Assembly: GCF_000719515.1 (NCBI RefSeq)
Contig: NZ_JOGR01000017.1
Location: 19,609 to 83,608 of the forward strand
DNA length: 64,000 bases
Direction: 5' to 3'
From: Glycomyces sp. NRRL B-16210
GTDB lineage: Bacteria > Actinomycetota > Actinomycetes > Mycobacteriales > Micromonosporaceae
Each line of letters begins with the position of its first letter. The stretch's first letter is position 1. Positions 1-10,400 of this stretch are shown here, one piece after another. The notes under the pieces were generated by a model. It was given only the letters and a program-made list of their open reading frames with translations. It ran no database searches and was not told the DNA's origin. A program made the translations under genes and the position numbers.

Positions 1-2
1 CG

Positions 3-413
3 GACGGCTCGCGCGAGTTCCCGGTGGCCGAGCAGTTCAACGACTACGTGTTCGATCTGGACGGCGGCAGCGAGACCTCGAAGATCATCGTCAGCTCGTA
101 TCTGCTCGACGAGGCCGTCGAGGAGGACTACAAGTCCCAATTGGCCTTCGCCCGCACATACCTCGAATCCACCGGATACGAGTACGCGACGATGAACGAC
201 CGCGCCACCATCGTGCACCGGCGGGAGGGCGTCATGCTCTTCAACGAACTGACCGACGGCGCCGGCAACGAACTCACCCAGCAGAACCACTTCCTGTTCA
301 AAGAGAACCAGCTGATCCTCGTCACCTGCCAGTGGCACGACGACTTCGCCGCCTCTTTCCAGGGATGCCAGGACGTGACCTCCAACTTCGCTTTCCCGGA
401 GTGGTGGCTGTAG
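3..413 (+). CDS. C-terminal part of a secreted/lipoprotein-like protein (5' end outside window)
   Basis: The reading frame is open to the left edge of the window, so only the last 136 residues are visible and the start lies upstream. The visible part is soluble and mixed alpha/beta, with a late Cys pair (about VTCQ and QGCQ) and the C-terminus PEWWL. The overall feel, a soluble domain with a pattern of hydrophobic strands and FNDY/FDLD segments, resembles the LpqN/PsbP-like domains of actinobacterial lipoproteins, but this is only an impression. It stops 40 bp before the glycosyltransferase gene. No function is assigned. Confidence 0.6.
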   Translation, partial: DGSREFPVAEQFNDYVFDLDGGSETSKIIVSSYLLDEAVEEDYKSQLAFARTYLESTGYEYATMNDRATIVHRREGVMLFNELTDGAGNELTQQNHFLFKENQLILVTCQWHDDFAASFQGCQDVTSNFAFPEWWL

Positions 414-453
414 TCGCCCCTCGCGTTCGAGGCGTAGATAAGTACTGATTCCC

Positions 454-2421
454 ATGAATGCCTTGCGCACACTCGAACACTCCGGGGCCCCGCTGCCCGC
501 CGGACTCCCCGGCCTCGCCGCCGCCGCGTCGCTCGACGCGCTCACGGTCAAGGCCATCGGCGAGCGGTCCCGCGCGGCGCGGCTCATGCTCGCCTCGCGG
601 GCGTTCGCGACCGACTTCGAACGCGCCCTCGACGCCGAAGCGGACCTCGCCCCGCTCGCGGCGCACCTCGCCGATCCCGCCGCCGGCGCCTGCCTGGCGC
701 TGGTCCTTGGGACCCAGCCGCTCCAGGACTGGCACCGGCGCCGCGCCCTCGCCCTCTACGACCTCCTCGCCGAGCACGGCTTCGCAGCGCCCCCGCGCCA
801 CCAGGCGATGCACGTCGAACTGCTGCTCCACCTCGGCGAACGGCACCGGATCGCCAGCGCGCTCAATGCCGGCACCGGGATCGAGAAGACCGTCCGCAGA
901 GCGGTCGAAGCCGACCTCGCCCACCCCGCCGAGGGCGGCGATCCCGAGGAGTTCCTGCGCCGCTTCAGACGACTCGCCGGCTGGGAGGACGACCTCGAAC
1001 TCGTCCTCGCCGACCGCGAGGGCCCGCTGCTCGACCGCCTGGAGTTCCGCGGCCAGGTCCCCGTCCGCGGCGGCCAGCGCATCTCCGTGGTCATGTCCTG
1101 CCACCGCCCCGGACCCGAACTGCTCACCGCCGTCCGCTCCGTCCAGGCGCAGACCTGGCAGAACTGGGAACTGCTCATCGTCGACGACTCCTCCGGCGCC
1201 GAGTTCGACCCGTTCCTGGACGCGGCCGCGGCGGTCGACCCGCGCGTGCGCCTGCTGCGCCGGAGCGAGAACGGCGGGACCTACACCGCGCGGAACCTCG
1301 CGCTGCGCCACGTCACGGGCGTGTTCGTCACCGGTCTGGACTCCGACGACTGGGCGCATCCGCGCTGGCTCGAACTCCAGGTCGCGCCGCTGACCGAGAA
1401 CAAGGGCACCGTCATGACCTGCTCCGAGGGCATCCGGGCCACCGGTGAGCTGCGGACGGTGCTCTCCCCGGGCAGCCGCCAGACCGAGGTCCGCTCGACC
1501 TCGGTCATGTACCGGCGCTCCGAGGTCTTCCCGCACATCGGCTACTTCGACGCGACCCGCAAGGCCGCCGACTCCGAGTTCCGCTTCCGCGTGATCAGCC
1601 ACTTCGGCGAGGCCGCCGTCAAGGCCGTCCCCGGACGCCACACCATCGTGCGCAAACACGACCGTTCCCTGTCGAAGAGCGAGATCGGCGAAGGCTGGCT
1701 CAGCCCCGACCGGTACGCGTACGAGTCGGCGTTCCGGCAGTGGCACAAGACGATCGAGGACCGCGCCGGCGACGCGTTCGTCGACGAGTCCGGCCCGCGC
1801 CGGTTCTTCGCGCCCGACCCCATCCGCGTCGGTGCCCGCCCGCCCGAACGGTTCGACCTCCTCCTGATCGGCGATTGGCGCTTCGAGGGCCCCGAACAGC
1901 GCGCGCTGCTGGAAGCGGCCGCGGAGGAGACCGGCGCGACCGTGGCGCTGGCGCATTACTCGCGGCTCGACGCGCTCTCGGCCGAACGCGAGCCCATGAG
2001 CGCCGAGGTGCTCCGGCACGCCGAGCGCCACGGCTGGTCCTTCGTCGACGCCGCCGCCGTCCAGGCGGCGTGGGTGCGCTGCACCGACGGGCCGACCCGC
2101 GACGCGGCGCGGATCGAGTACCCCGACCTCGACCACGACTCGGCGACCGCGGCCGTCGAGACCGCCCTGCCGGTCCGGGCCGCCGAGGCCGCGCCCGAGA
2201 CTGCGACCGCGCCCGCCCGCCCGGTGGTGCTGACCCGCGCGGGCCGGCGCCTTCTCGCCGCCTCCGCGGCCGTTGCGCTCGCGGCGCTGGTCGGCGGGCT
2301 CGCCGTCGGCGGCGGTGAGGAGGCCGGACTCGCTCTGATCGCCTTCGGAAGCGTCTTCGGGGCCGGGACCGGGGTCGAGACGGCCCGGCAGATCAAGATC
2401 CGAGCACTCAGGTGGCGCTGA
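454..2421 (+). CDS. Family 2 glycosyltransferase with N-terminal helical domain and C-terminal membrane anchor
   Basis: This 655-residue protein has three parts. Residues 1-205 form an all-helical, TPR-like region. Residues about 208-450 are a GT-A (GT2) catalytic domain that opens with ISVVMSCHRPGPE, has the nucleotide-binding VDDS, and the metal-binding GLDSDDW; a HTIVRKHDRSLS segment follows. Residues about 465-560 form a small alpha/beta domain starting LLLIGDWRFEGPEQ. The C-terminus has two hydrophobic segments (about 592-645), so it is probably attached to the membrane from the cytosol. The start ATG is the first in frame. It precedes a GT-B-type gene by 49 bp. The same three-domain order recurs in the fused gene at 7437. 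A role in surface polysaccharide or glycan assembly is inferred; donor and acceptor cannot be read from the sequence. Confidence 0.85.
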   Translation: MNALRTLEHSGAPLPAGLPGLAAAASLDALTVKAIGERSRAARLMLASRAFATDFERALDAEADLAPLAAHLADPAAGACLALVLGTQPLQDWHRRRALALYDLLAEHGFAAPPRHQAMHVELLLHLGERHRIASALNAGTGIEKTVRRAVEADLAHPAEGGDPEEFLRRFRRLAGWEDDLELVLADREGPLLDRLEFRGQVPVRGGQRISVVMSCHRPGPELLTAVRSVQAQTWQNWELLIVDDSSGAEFDPFLDAAAAVDPRVRLLRRSENGGTYTARNLALRHVTGVFVTGLDSDDWAHPRWLELQVAPLTENKGTVMTCSEGIRATGELRTVLSPGSRQTEVRSTSVMYRRSEVFPHIGYFDATRKAADSEFRFRVISHFGEAAVKAVPGRHTIVRKHDRSLSKSEIGEGWLSPDRYAYESAFRQWHKTIEDRAGDAFVDESGPRRFFAPDPIRVGARPPERFDLLLIGDWRFEGPEQRALLEAAAEETGATVALAHYSRLDALSAEREPMSAEVLRHAERHGWSFVDAAAVQAAWVRCTDGPTRDAARIEYPDLDHDSATAAVETALPVRAAEAAPETATAPARPVVLTRAGRRLLAASAAVALAALVGGLAVGGGEEAGLALIAFGSVFGAGTGVETARQIKIRALRWR

Positions 2422-2470
2422 CCACCGGCGGCGCCGTCTCGTCCGACGCCGTTCCATTGAAAGGTTGAGC

Positions 2471-4027
2471 ATGTTCCAGCGTCTCCGAAAGCTCTTGGGG
2501 CGAACCAGGACCCGGACTCGGCTGGGGTTCGCTCTGGCGTTCGCCGCCGCTGTGGCCGCCTGCGTCCACCTCCTCCCCGGTGAGCTCGGCGTGCCGCTGC
2601 TGGCCGCGGTCCTGGTGCTCGAGGCCGCGGTGGCGATCCTGCTGCTGGCGCAGGTCTACCGCCGCCTCGGGCAGGTCCGCTCGTCGGGCAGGCGCCCGGC
2701 GGTCGCCCGGGCGCCGCGGTTGACCGAGAGCGAGGCGCGGACCCTCGGGAACTGGAAGGCCAGGCTGTGGAACGGGTTCTCGGCCACCGCGCTGCCGCTG
2801 ATGCGGGGCACGGTGGTGTCGGGGAAGGCCTCGCCCGCCTACCGGCTCGCCACCGCCGAGATCCTGCTGGACTTCCACGAACGCGAGGCCGAGTGGCGTT
2901 CGAGCGGGACCGACCACGAGTTCGACATCGTGATCGCCTCCTTCTTCGGGCTGCCCGGCGGCACGACTTCGGCGAACGCGGAGGAGATCCGCGCCTACCG
3001 CGCCGCCGGCCTGAAGGTCGGGCTGCTGAACTACCCGGTGTTCCGCTGGAACGTCTCGCGCACGATCGACGACAAGATCACCGACCTGGTCGACGGCGAG
3101 CGGGTGGTCCTCATCGGCTACCACGACCGGGTGCGCTGCGACCTGCTCATCGTCCGGTTCCCCGGGGTCGGCATGCGGCTGCTCGACGACGCCCCCGAGA
3201 TCGAGGCCGCCGAGAAGGTCCTGGTCGTCAACCAGACCCCCTACTCCTACTACGGCGAGTACGGCGGCGTCGAGGTCATCTGGGACGTGCGCACCGTGGT
3301 GGAGAACCTGCACTCCTGGCTCGGCCCCCACACCTGGTACACGATCGGCCCGGTCGTCGGCGACGCGCTCAGGGAGCACCACGCCGACGAGATCGGCGAG
3401 GTCGCGTTCGCGGACGACTTCTGGTTCGAGTCCATCGACACCGTCGAGTGGCGCCGCGAGGGGCGCCGCGCGGGGGAGGGCCCGATCAGGATCGGCCGCC
3501 ACTCGCGCGACAGCCTCCTGAAGTGGCCGAACGACCCGCTCTCGCTCAAGCAGTGCTATCCCGAGGGCGACGGGTTCGAGATCCGCGTGCTCGGCGGGGT
3601 CGACGCCGCCCGGGAGATCATGGGCGGGCTGCCGGCCAACTGGGTCGACTACCCGTTCAACTCCGTCGAGTCCAGGGAGTTCCTCCACGGGCTCGACGTG
3701 ATGGTCTACTTCATCTCCGCGGACGGCGCCGAGGCGTTCGGGCGCGCGCCGCTGGAGGCCATGGCCGTCGGCCTGCCGTGCGTCATGGACCGGCGGTTCG
3801 AGCCACTGTTCGGGACCGCGGCGGTCTACTGCGAGCCCGAGGAGGTCGCCGTGGTCGTCAAGGGCCTGGTCGAGGACCCCGAGGCCTACGCCGAGCAGTC
3901 GCGCAGGGCGCTGGACTTCGTGGACCGGCACTTCTCCCACGAGGCGCTGCTGCGCCGGGTACAAGGGCTCGGCGTGAAGGTCGACGCCGTCGCCGAGACG
4001 GCCGGGAATCGACGTACCCGCCGGTGA
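2471..4027 (+). CDS. Membrane-anchored GT-B-type glycosyltransferase
   Basis: This protein of about 518 residues starts with two hydrophobic segments (about residues 18-60). A glycosyltransferase-like domain follows from FDIVIASFFGLPGGTTSAN to the end, with a GT4-style C-terminal lobe: FGRAPLEAMAVGLPCV holds the Glu-x7-Glu-like nucleotide-sugar loop. The ATG at 2471 is chosen over the TTG at 2465 because AAAGG lies about seven bases before it. Its catalytic domain is strongly similar to the C-terminal half of the fusion gene at 7437 and to the gene at 10649 (shared GIRIGRHSRD/IRIGRHARD-like and NAEEI segments). The first gene of the pair is the GT2 protein just upstream. Substrate unknown. 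Confidence 0.82.
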   Translation: MFQRLRKLLGRTRTRTRLGFALAFAAAVAACVHLLPGELGVPLLAAVLVLEAAVAILLLAQVYRRLGQVRSSGRRPAVARAPRLTESEARTLGNWKARLWNGFSATALPLMRGTVVSGKASPAYRLATAEILLDFHEREAEWRSSGTDHEFDIVIASFFGLPGGTTSANAEEIRAYRAAGLKVGLLNYPVFRWNVSRTIDDKITDLVDGERVVLIGYHDRVRCDLLIVRFPGVGMRLLDDAPEIEAAEKVLVVNQTPYSYYGEYGGVEVIWDVRTVVENLHSWLGPHTWYTIGPVVGDALREHHADEIGEVAFADDFWFESIDTVEWRREGRRAGEGPIRIGRHSRDSLLKWPNDPLSLKQCYPEGDGFEIRVLGGVDAAREIMGGLPANWVDYPFNSVESREFLHGLDVMVYFISADGAEAFGRAPLEAMAVGLPCVMDRRFEPLFGTAAVYCEPEEVAVVVKGLVEDPEAYAEQSRRALDFVDRHFSHEALLRRVQGLGVKVDAVAETAGNRRTRR

Positions 4028-4091
4028 CGGCGGCGCACGGCGGCCAGTATGGAATCATGACTCCAGTTCATGTCACTGTGAGGAGTTGACG

Positions 4092-5669
4092 ATGGCCGCG
4101 CAGACCGATCCGTTCCAGCCGATCCGTGAGGCGCTCGACCAGGAGATCGGGCGGATCTACGGGACGGTCCCGAAGGAGAAGGGCGAGGCCGGACTCTACG
4201 CGCGGCGCCAGCGCCTCCTCTCGCTCGAGGCCCGCACCGTCGAGCTCTCGGCCCGCGCGCACGAGCCGGAGCACGACTTCTACCGCGCCCGCATCAAGAT
4301 GGAGCTCGGCCGCTACGACGAGGCCCTGCCCCTGTGGGAGCAGACCCTCCCGGACCACACCTCGAGCCACCACAAGCTCATCCAGTACCACATGGCCGTC
4401 TGCTACCGGTTCCTCGGCGCCTACGCCAACGCGCGGATGAAGCTCTACGCCGCCAAGCGGCAGGGACTCGAGGAGCGCCGCTACGAGAAGGAGCTCGAGG
4501 CCCTCACCCAGATCGAGAACCTCTACCTCTCGCACCGCCTCGGCGCCAGGTTCTTCGACGCGGCCCGCGACCCGCAGGCCCCCGCGCCCCGGATCGGCGA
4601 CATCGCCGCCGCGCTCGAACTGAGCGAGTACACCGCCGAGCAGCGGCAGGCGATCACCGACATCTGCCTGGCGGTCGCCGCCGCGTCGCGTCCCGAAGCG
4701 CCCGAGGAGCCCCCGATGCGCGAGGGCTTCCTGCGGCGTCTCCTCGCCCGGGACAAGGCCCCGGCGCCCGGCCCGCAGGAGCGCCCGGCCTTCGTCGAAG
4801 GCGGCACGCAGGTGTTCTTCGCGGGGTTCGGATGGACCGGTTCGGGAGCGCTCTTCGACTACTACCGGCAGTGCGAACGGGCCAGCGAACCGTTCGGGGA
4901 CGCCGAGACCACCTTCTTCCGCAGCTCCGAGTTCCGCACCATCACCCGCTCCGACGAACCCGAGCAGGTGTGGGACGCGCTCGTGATGGCGATCGAACGC
5001 GACGTCATCGGCTTCTCCGGCAGCACCGGCGGCAACCCGCGCTCGTGCGCCTCCAAGGCCCTCGTCCAAGCGGTGGGCACCGACGCGCACAACGGGCGCA
5101 AGCTCGCCGCGGCGGTCGCCGACCTGCTGGAGGCCTACCGCGGGGGCCAGACCGCGGCCGGGTTCGGCCGCTTCCTGTCCGCCGTCGCCAACCTCCCCGA
5201 CCGCGAACCGCGCGTCAGCGTCTTCAGCAACGGCATCAACGCCAGGCTCATCGACCGGATCGACCACTTCCCGGGCGGCAAGGTCGTCGTCGTCACCAGG
5301 GACATGCGGGACGTCTACGCCTCCCGCATGGTCGAGGCCGGCCGCCTCGCGCTGCCGAGCGAGCGCTTCATCAACCACTACAAGCGGTCCCTGGAGGCGT
5401 TCGAACAGGCGGTCGCCGAACTCGCCCACCCAGAGCGGGTCGTCATGGCCGGGTTCGAGGACTTCGTCACCTCGGCGTCGTACCGCCGCGAACTCGGCGC
5501 CGAACTGGGCCTCGACGTCGACACCATCGTGGAGCGGGAAGGCGAGTACCGGCCCGCCGACTCCCTCGGCAACGTCGGCGTCCACCGCCTCCGCGACGAC
5601 GCCGACGACATCAAGCGCATCGCCGAGGCCTTCCCCGACACCCTCTGGGACTCAGCGGTGTCCGCGTAG
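4092..5669 (+). CDS. TPR-containing sulfotransferase-like protein
   Basis: This protein has about 525 residues. The N-terminal 190 residues are helical and TPR-like (repeated ALPLWEQTL/YHMAVCYRFLGAYANA pattern). Residues about 238-525 look like a PAPS-dependent sulfotransferase: a 5'-phosphosulfate loop in GFGWTGSGALFDYY and a 3'-phosphate motif in VVVVTRDMRDVYASRM. ATG 4092 is chosen because GAGGAG sits just before it; a TTG six bases earlier is in frame. The gene lies between glycosyltransferase genes, which suggests that the surface glycan is sulfated. It overlaps the convergent gene that follows by 18 bp at their 3' ends. Kinase or other P-loop functions are less likely because of the RDxRDVxAS motif. 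Confidence 0.78.
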   Translation: MAAQTDPFQPIREALDQEIGRIYGTVPKEKGEAGLYARRQRLLSLEARTVELSARAHEPEHDFYRARIKMELGRYDEALPLWEQTLPDHTSSHHKLIQYHMAVCYRFLGAYANARMKLYAAKRQGLEERRYEKELEALTQIENLYLSHRLGARFFDAARDPQAPAPRIGDIAAALELSEYTAEQRQAITDICLAVAAASRPEAPEEPPMREGFLRRLLARDKAPAPGPQERPAFVEGGTQVFFAGFGWTGSGALFDYYRQCERASEPFGDAETTFFRSSEFRTITRSDEPEQVWDALVMAIERDVIGFSGSTGGNPRSCASKALVQAVGTDAHNGRKLAAAVADLLEAYRGGQTAAGFGRFLSAVANLPDREPRVSVFSNGINARLIDRIDHFPGGKVVVVTRDMRDVYASRMVEAGRLALPSERFINHYKRSLEAFEQAVAELAHPERVVMAGFEDFVTSASYRRELGAELGLDVDTIVEREGEYRPADSLGNVGVHRLRDDADDIKRIAEAFPDTLWDSAVSA

Positions 5670-7256
5670 GCGGCGCAGCCCGGACCTGATCTTCCGCGCG
5701 CCCTTGCGCAGCTTCGGCGACAACCGCCGGGGCCTGCGCGTCAGGGCCGCGATGCGCCGCTTGAGCCGCAGCTCGGCCGCCAGGCGCGCCGTGACCTCGC
5801 GCCCGCGCTCCATCCGCAGCCGCCGCAGCGGTTCGGCCTCCGCGACCGCGAACCACGCGTCGCCGTCGACCGACCGGACCCCCCACACCGCGTCGAGGAC
5901 CGCATCAGGGGCCTCGCCCTCGGCCCGGCACCGCTCGGCGCGCGCGAGCGCGGCGGTCCGGTCGAGGACCGCGACTCCCGGTCCCTCCGGGCCCGCCAGG
6001 CCGACCCTGACGCGCCCGGCGCGCTCAGCGTCGGCGAAACCGACGAGGCGCTCCAGCCCGTCGTAGCGGAAGGCCGCGCCCGGCGGCAGCGTCAACCGGA
6101 ACGGCGCCGGCGCGGCCGAAGCGGGCGCCGACTCCAGGAACCGCACCCGGGCGTCCCCGTCGAACGACTCCCGCACGAGCCGCAGGTCCAGGAGCGCGTC
6201 CGCCAGCGGCGCGACCCGCTCGGCCCGGTCCAGCGCGCTCCAAGGGCCCACGAGCGCGACCGCGGCGTCGCCGAGCGAACCGCCGAGGACCGAGCCGACC
6301 GTGGACCGCACCGCCTCCAGCGAGGCGCCGCCGACCTCGACGAGGACCTCGACGTACGGCACGGCCCAGGTCCTGCCCGTCTGCCAGCGCAGGTACCGCA
6401 GCGAAGGCACCCGGTTGGCGAGGTAGGGATGGCGGAACCGCTTCCCGGCGTTGCGGTCGGCGTTCATCTGCGAGACCCCCAGATGCCAGACCTCGGCCTC
6501 GGGGTCGGGGACGAACAGGGCCCCCGCCTGCGCGAGCCGGTACCCCAGCTCCGTGTCGCTGCCCAGCGGCATCGCGGTGTCGATGCCGCCGCAATCGCGG
6601 TACAGGGACCTGGTGAAGGAGATCGTCGCGCCGTTCGCGATCGTGAACGCCCGCAGCTCGTCCACCACCTCGCCGCCCGAATCGCGGACCAGGCCGATCT
6701 GCCAGCGGTCCGAGGCGACGGCGTCGCCGAAGAGCGCGCGCGCCCGACCGGCCGCCACCGCCTCGCGGACGCGGGCGGCCTCGAGGTCGCCGGCCGCGAC
6801 GTCGGCGAACGCGAGCTTCCCGACCACCACGAGGTAGTCGGCCGCCGCATGCCACCGGGCGTGCGCCTCCACATGCCCGCGGGCCGGGACGAGGTCCGCG
6901 TCGAGCCGCAGGACGACCTCGCCCTCCGCGGCGTCGATCGCGGCCGCGACCGCCGAGGCGATGCCCCAGCGGCCTTCCTCGGCGCGCACGAGCCGGGTGC
7001 GGGCGGGCCGCAGGTCGGGGAGCCGCAGCGGAGGCTCGCTCCCGTCGTCGAGCACGACGACGTCCATCAGCGCTTCCGGGTACGTCTGCGCCGCGAGCGC
7101 CGCGAGCAGCAGATCGAGCTTGTCCTGGCCGCTGTAGGCGGGGACCACCACCGACACCGTCGCCGAAGGCGTCCACGAGCCGAGCCCGGGCCGGGGGACG
7201 GAGGGGTGGTCGTTGCGGGCGAACCGGGAGGCTGTGGCGGGAGCATGGCCGTTCAT
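5652..7256 (-). CDS. Family 2 glycosyltransferase
   Basis: This protein of about 534 residues has a GT-A fold: VSVVVPAYSGQDKLDLLL at the N-terminus, VVLDDGS for nucleotide binding, RLDADLVPARGH for metal binding, then a GSDTELGYRLAQAG acceptor-loop region typical of processive or galactosyl-type GT2 enzymes. A second alpha/beta domain follows, and a very basic tail (many Arg/Lys, about 480-534) that could bind membrane or polymer. ATG at 7256 gives the start MNGHAPATAS; longer upstream reading lacks a credible Shine-Dalgarno. It is the only gene of the glycan cluster on the minus strand and overlaps the sulfotransferase gene tail to tail. Confidence 0.82.
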   Translation of the reverse strand: MNGHAPATASRFARNDHPSVPRPGLGSWTPSATVSVVVPAYSGQDKLDLLLAALAAQTYPEALMDVVVLDDGSEPPLRLPDLRPARTRLVRAEEGRWGIASAVAAAIDAAEGEVVLRLDADLVPARGHVEAHARWHAAADYLVVVGKLAFADVAAGDLEAARVREAVAAGRARALFGDAVASDRWQIGLVRDSGGEVVDELRAFTIANGATISFTRSLYRDCGGIDTAMPLGSDTELGYRLAQAGALFVPDPEAEVWHLGVSQMNADRNAGKRFRHPYLANRVPSLRYLRWQTGRTWAVPYVEVLVEVGGASLEAVRSTVGSVLGGSLGDAAVALVGPWSALDRAERVAPLADALLDLRLVRESFDGDARVRFLESAPASAAPAPFRLTLPPGAAFRYDGLERLVGFADAERAGRVRVGLAGPEGPGVAVLDRTAALARAERCRAEGEAPDAVLDAVWGVRSVDGDAWFAVAEAEPLRRLRMERGREVTARLAAELRLKRRIAALTRRPRRLSPKLRKGARKIRSGLRRLRGHR

Positions 7257-7436
7257 CAAGGCACCATGATAACGAGCCGGTCGCGTCCCGCCCGGCGACG
7301 TACGGACCCGCCGCACCGGCGCGGGGAGGATAGAATGGGCGACCCGGGCGCCCGCTGCTGTTCACCCCGCGTTCAACCACAGCCCCAGTGTGCCGCGCGC
7401 CCGTCAGACACCACCGATAGAGGCCACTCACCATTC

Positions 7437-10400
7437 ATGTTGGAAAAGCTGCGTAAGGGCGCACCGCACTCCCGGTCGACCACCGAGCCCGACCCGCGAC
7501 GGCGTCTCGCCGCATTCCTCGGCGAACACGGCGACCGCCTCCGCAGCGCCGACCCCGCCGCCCTCGTCCAGGCCGCCGTGCGAAGCGGCTCCGACCTCGG
7601 ACGCCACGCGCTGGCCGCGCGGGTCAACCCGGCCGATCCGGCGCGGGTGCTCGAAGCGGCCATCCCCCTGGGGGAACTGCCGGAGACCGCCCGCCCCGAA
7701 GCGCTCCGCGACCTCGCCGAGACCCTCGCGTGCCGGCCCCGGGACGAGGCCGACCTCTCCCGGGCCCTCGGCCTCTACCGGCTCGCCGAAGCCATGGGCG
7801 GCCCGGCGGCGGTCCCCGCGCGCCACCGCTCGCTCCACGCGCAGCTGATCCTGCTCCGCGACCCCTCCGACCGCGACGCGATCGGCCGGCTCGACCTCGA
7901 CCCGCCGGTGCGGGCCGCGCTCCGCGCCGAACTCGCCCACCCGTGCCACGGCGGCAAACCCGAGACGTTCCTGCCCGCGTTCAACGACTTCGCGGGCTGG
8001 AACGACGTCGAACTCGACCCCGACGAGTCGCTGCCGCTGCTCGACCGGCTCCGCGGCACCGCGCCCGCCTCCTCGGTCACGGACGGCCCGCTCGTCTCGG
8101 TCCTCATGACCTGCCGCGACCCCGGGCCCGAACTCCTGACGGCCGTCCGCTCGGTGACCGCCCAGACCTGGAGCGCCTGGGAGCTCCTCCTCATCGACGA
8201 CGGCACGACCGAGCCCGAGTCGAAGGCGCTGCTCGCGGCGCTGCCGGACGACCCCCGGATCACGGTCCTGCGCCGACCCTCCAGCGGCGGCACCTACCGC
8301 GCCCGCAACGAAGGGCTCGCCGCCGCCTCGGGGGAGTTCGTCACCGGCATCGACTCCGACGACTGGGCCCACCCCAGGTGGCTCGAACAGCAGGCGGCCC
8401 CGCTGCTCGCCGAACCGGACCTGGTCATGACGCAGTCGCGCGGCATCCGCGCCACCGCCGACCTGTGCCTGGTCACCGCGCCCCGCAAGCGCTTCAGCGA
8501 ACCGCGCTCGACGTCCATGATGTTCCGAGCGGCGCTCGTCCGCGAGCGGTTCGGCGGCTTCGACGCCGTCCTCAAAGGCGCCGACACCGAGCTGCGGCTG
8601 CGGATCCAGAAGACCGTCGGCTCCCGGCGGTGGCACCTCGACCAGACCCACCACACCATCGTGCGCCAGCGCCCCGGCTCGCTCTCCGGCGGCGAGGTCG
8701 GCGAAGGGTGGCTGCACCCGCTGCGCGCTGTCTACGAATCCGCCTTCACCAACTGGCACCGCCGCATCCAGCGCAAGGAGACCGGGCCGCGGATGCCCGC
8801 CGAGGCGACCGGTACCCGGCCCTTCCCCGCCCCCCGGCAGCTCGTGCGCCACGGCGAGCGCCCGCCGGCCCCCGAACGCGTCTACGTCGGCGACTGGCGC
8901 TACGACGGCCCGCTCCAGCGCACGATGCGCGCCGCCGTCGCCAAAGACCGCCGACGCGGCCTGCCCGTCGCCCTCGCCCACGTCGCGAGCCTGGCCTCCT
9001 TGGAGGAGAAGCACCTGATCGTCTCGGCCGAGGCGATCGAGTTCGCCGCCGCCGAGGGCGTGGACTGGGTCGACCCCGCCGCGGTCCCCGGGGCCGCGCT
9101 CGTGGCCATGGACGAGGCCATCGCCGTCGACCTTCTGACCGGCGGCGCGACCGGGACCGTGACGGTCATGGACGGCCCCTCCTTCATCGACCGGCGCGCC
9201 GACGAACTGCGGCGGCTGCGCGCCGCCGCCAAGACCGGCCCCGCCGGCCTCAAGCGGCTCCCGCGCCGGCTCCTGCGCGGCAAGAAGGCCGCCGCGAGGC
9301 GCCTGGCCGGAAAGGCCAAGCGACGCGCCCTCGCCCTCGTCCGCCCCAGCCGCGGCGGCGAGGCCCTGGCGCCCGGACTGCGCGAGGAGATCGACCTCTG
9401 GCGCTCCCGGCTCCACGGCGGCTGGTCCGCCTCGGCGTCGGCCGCGCTCACCGCCCTCGCCGAGGACCCCGCCCGCCCGGCGGCCGCCCGGATCGAGGCC
9501 CTGCGCGTCCTCACCGACTGGTACGACGACGACCACCAGCGCCACCTGCGCCGCAGGGACCTCGACCTCGACGTCGTCCTGGTCTCCAACTTCTCCATGC
9601 CCGGCGGGACCACCTCCTCGAACGCCGAGGAGATCGAGGCGTTCCGCGCGGCCGGCCTCACCGTCGGCCTCCTGCACCACCGCGTCCACGACTGGCCGCT
9701 GGACCGCCCGCTCAACCCCAAGATCGCGGGGCTGGTCGACGACGAGCGCGTGGTCGTCCTCTCCCCGCACGACACCGTCCGCTGCGACCTCGCCATCGTC
9801 CGCTTCCCGCGGATCATGATGCGGACCATGGAGGACCTCCCCGACCTCACCGCCGGACGCACCGTCCTGGTGGTCAACCAGCCGCCCTACGAGTACTACG
9901 GCCCCGAGCAGGGACGGGTGCTCACCTGGGACGTCCGGACCGTCCACGAGAACCTCCGCGCCTGGCTCGGCGACCACACCTGGTACGCCCAGGGCCCGGT
10001 GGTGCGGGACGCCTTCGCCGCCGACCACGAGGGCGAGCTCGACGGGATCGACCTCGCCGACGACTACTGGTTCGGCATCGTCGACCCCGACGCGTGGCGC
10101 AGGGACGCCCAGCGCCCGCACGGCGGCCCCATCCGGATCGGCCGCCACGCCCGCGACCACGTGCGCAAGTGGCCCGAGACCACCGAGGACCTGCTCGCCT
10201 GCTACCCCGACGACGACGCCTTCGAGATCCACGTGCTCGGCGGGGCCCGGATGGCCCGCAAGCTCCTCGGCACCCTGCCGCGCAACTGGGTGGTCCACAA
10301 GTTCGGGTCGATGTCCCCCAGGGACTTCCTCCACAGCGTCGACTTCCTGGTCTTCTTCATCGCCGACGCCGGGCAGGAGGCCTTCGGCAGGACCCCCCTG

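Noticed and set aside
322..2472. Long minus-strand open frame opposite the first GT2 gene
   Set aside because: Antisense shadow of a high-GC gene; low-complexity translation rich in Gly, Arg and Ala; no ribosome site.
7428..10334. 968-residue minus-strand frame
   Set aside because: Antisense to the fused glycosyltransferase, whose motifs are clear; the frame has no family features.
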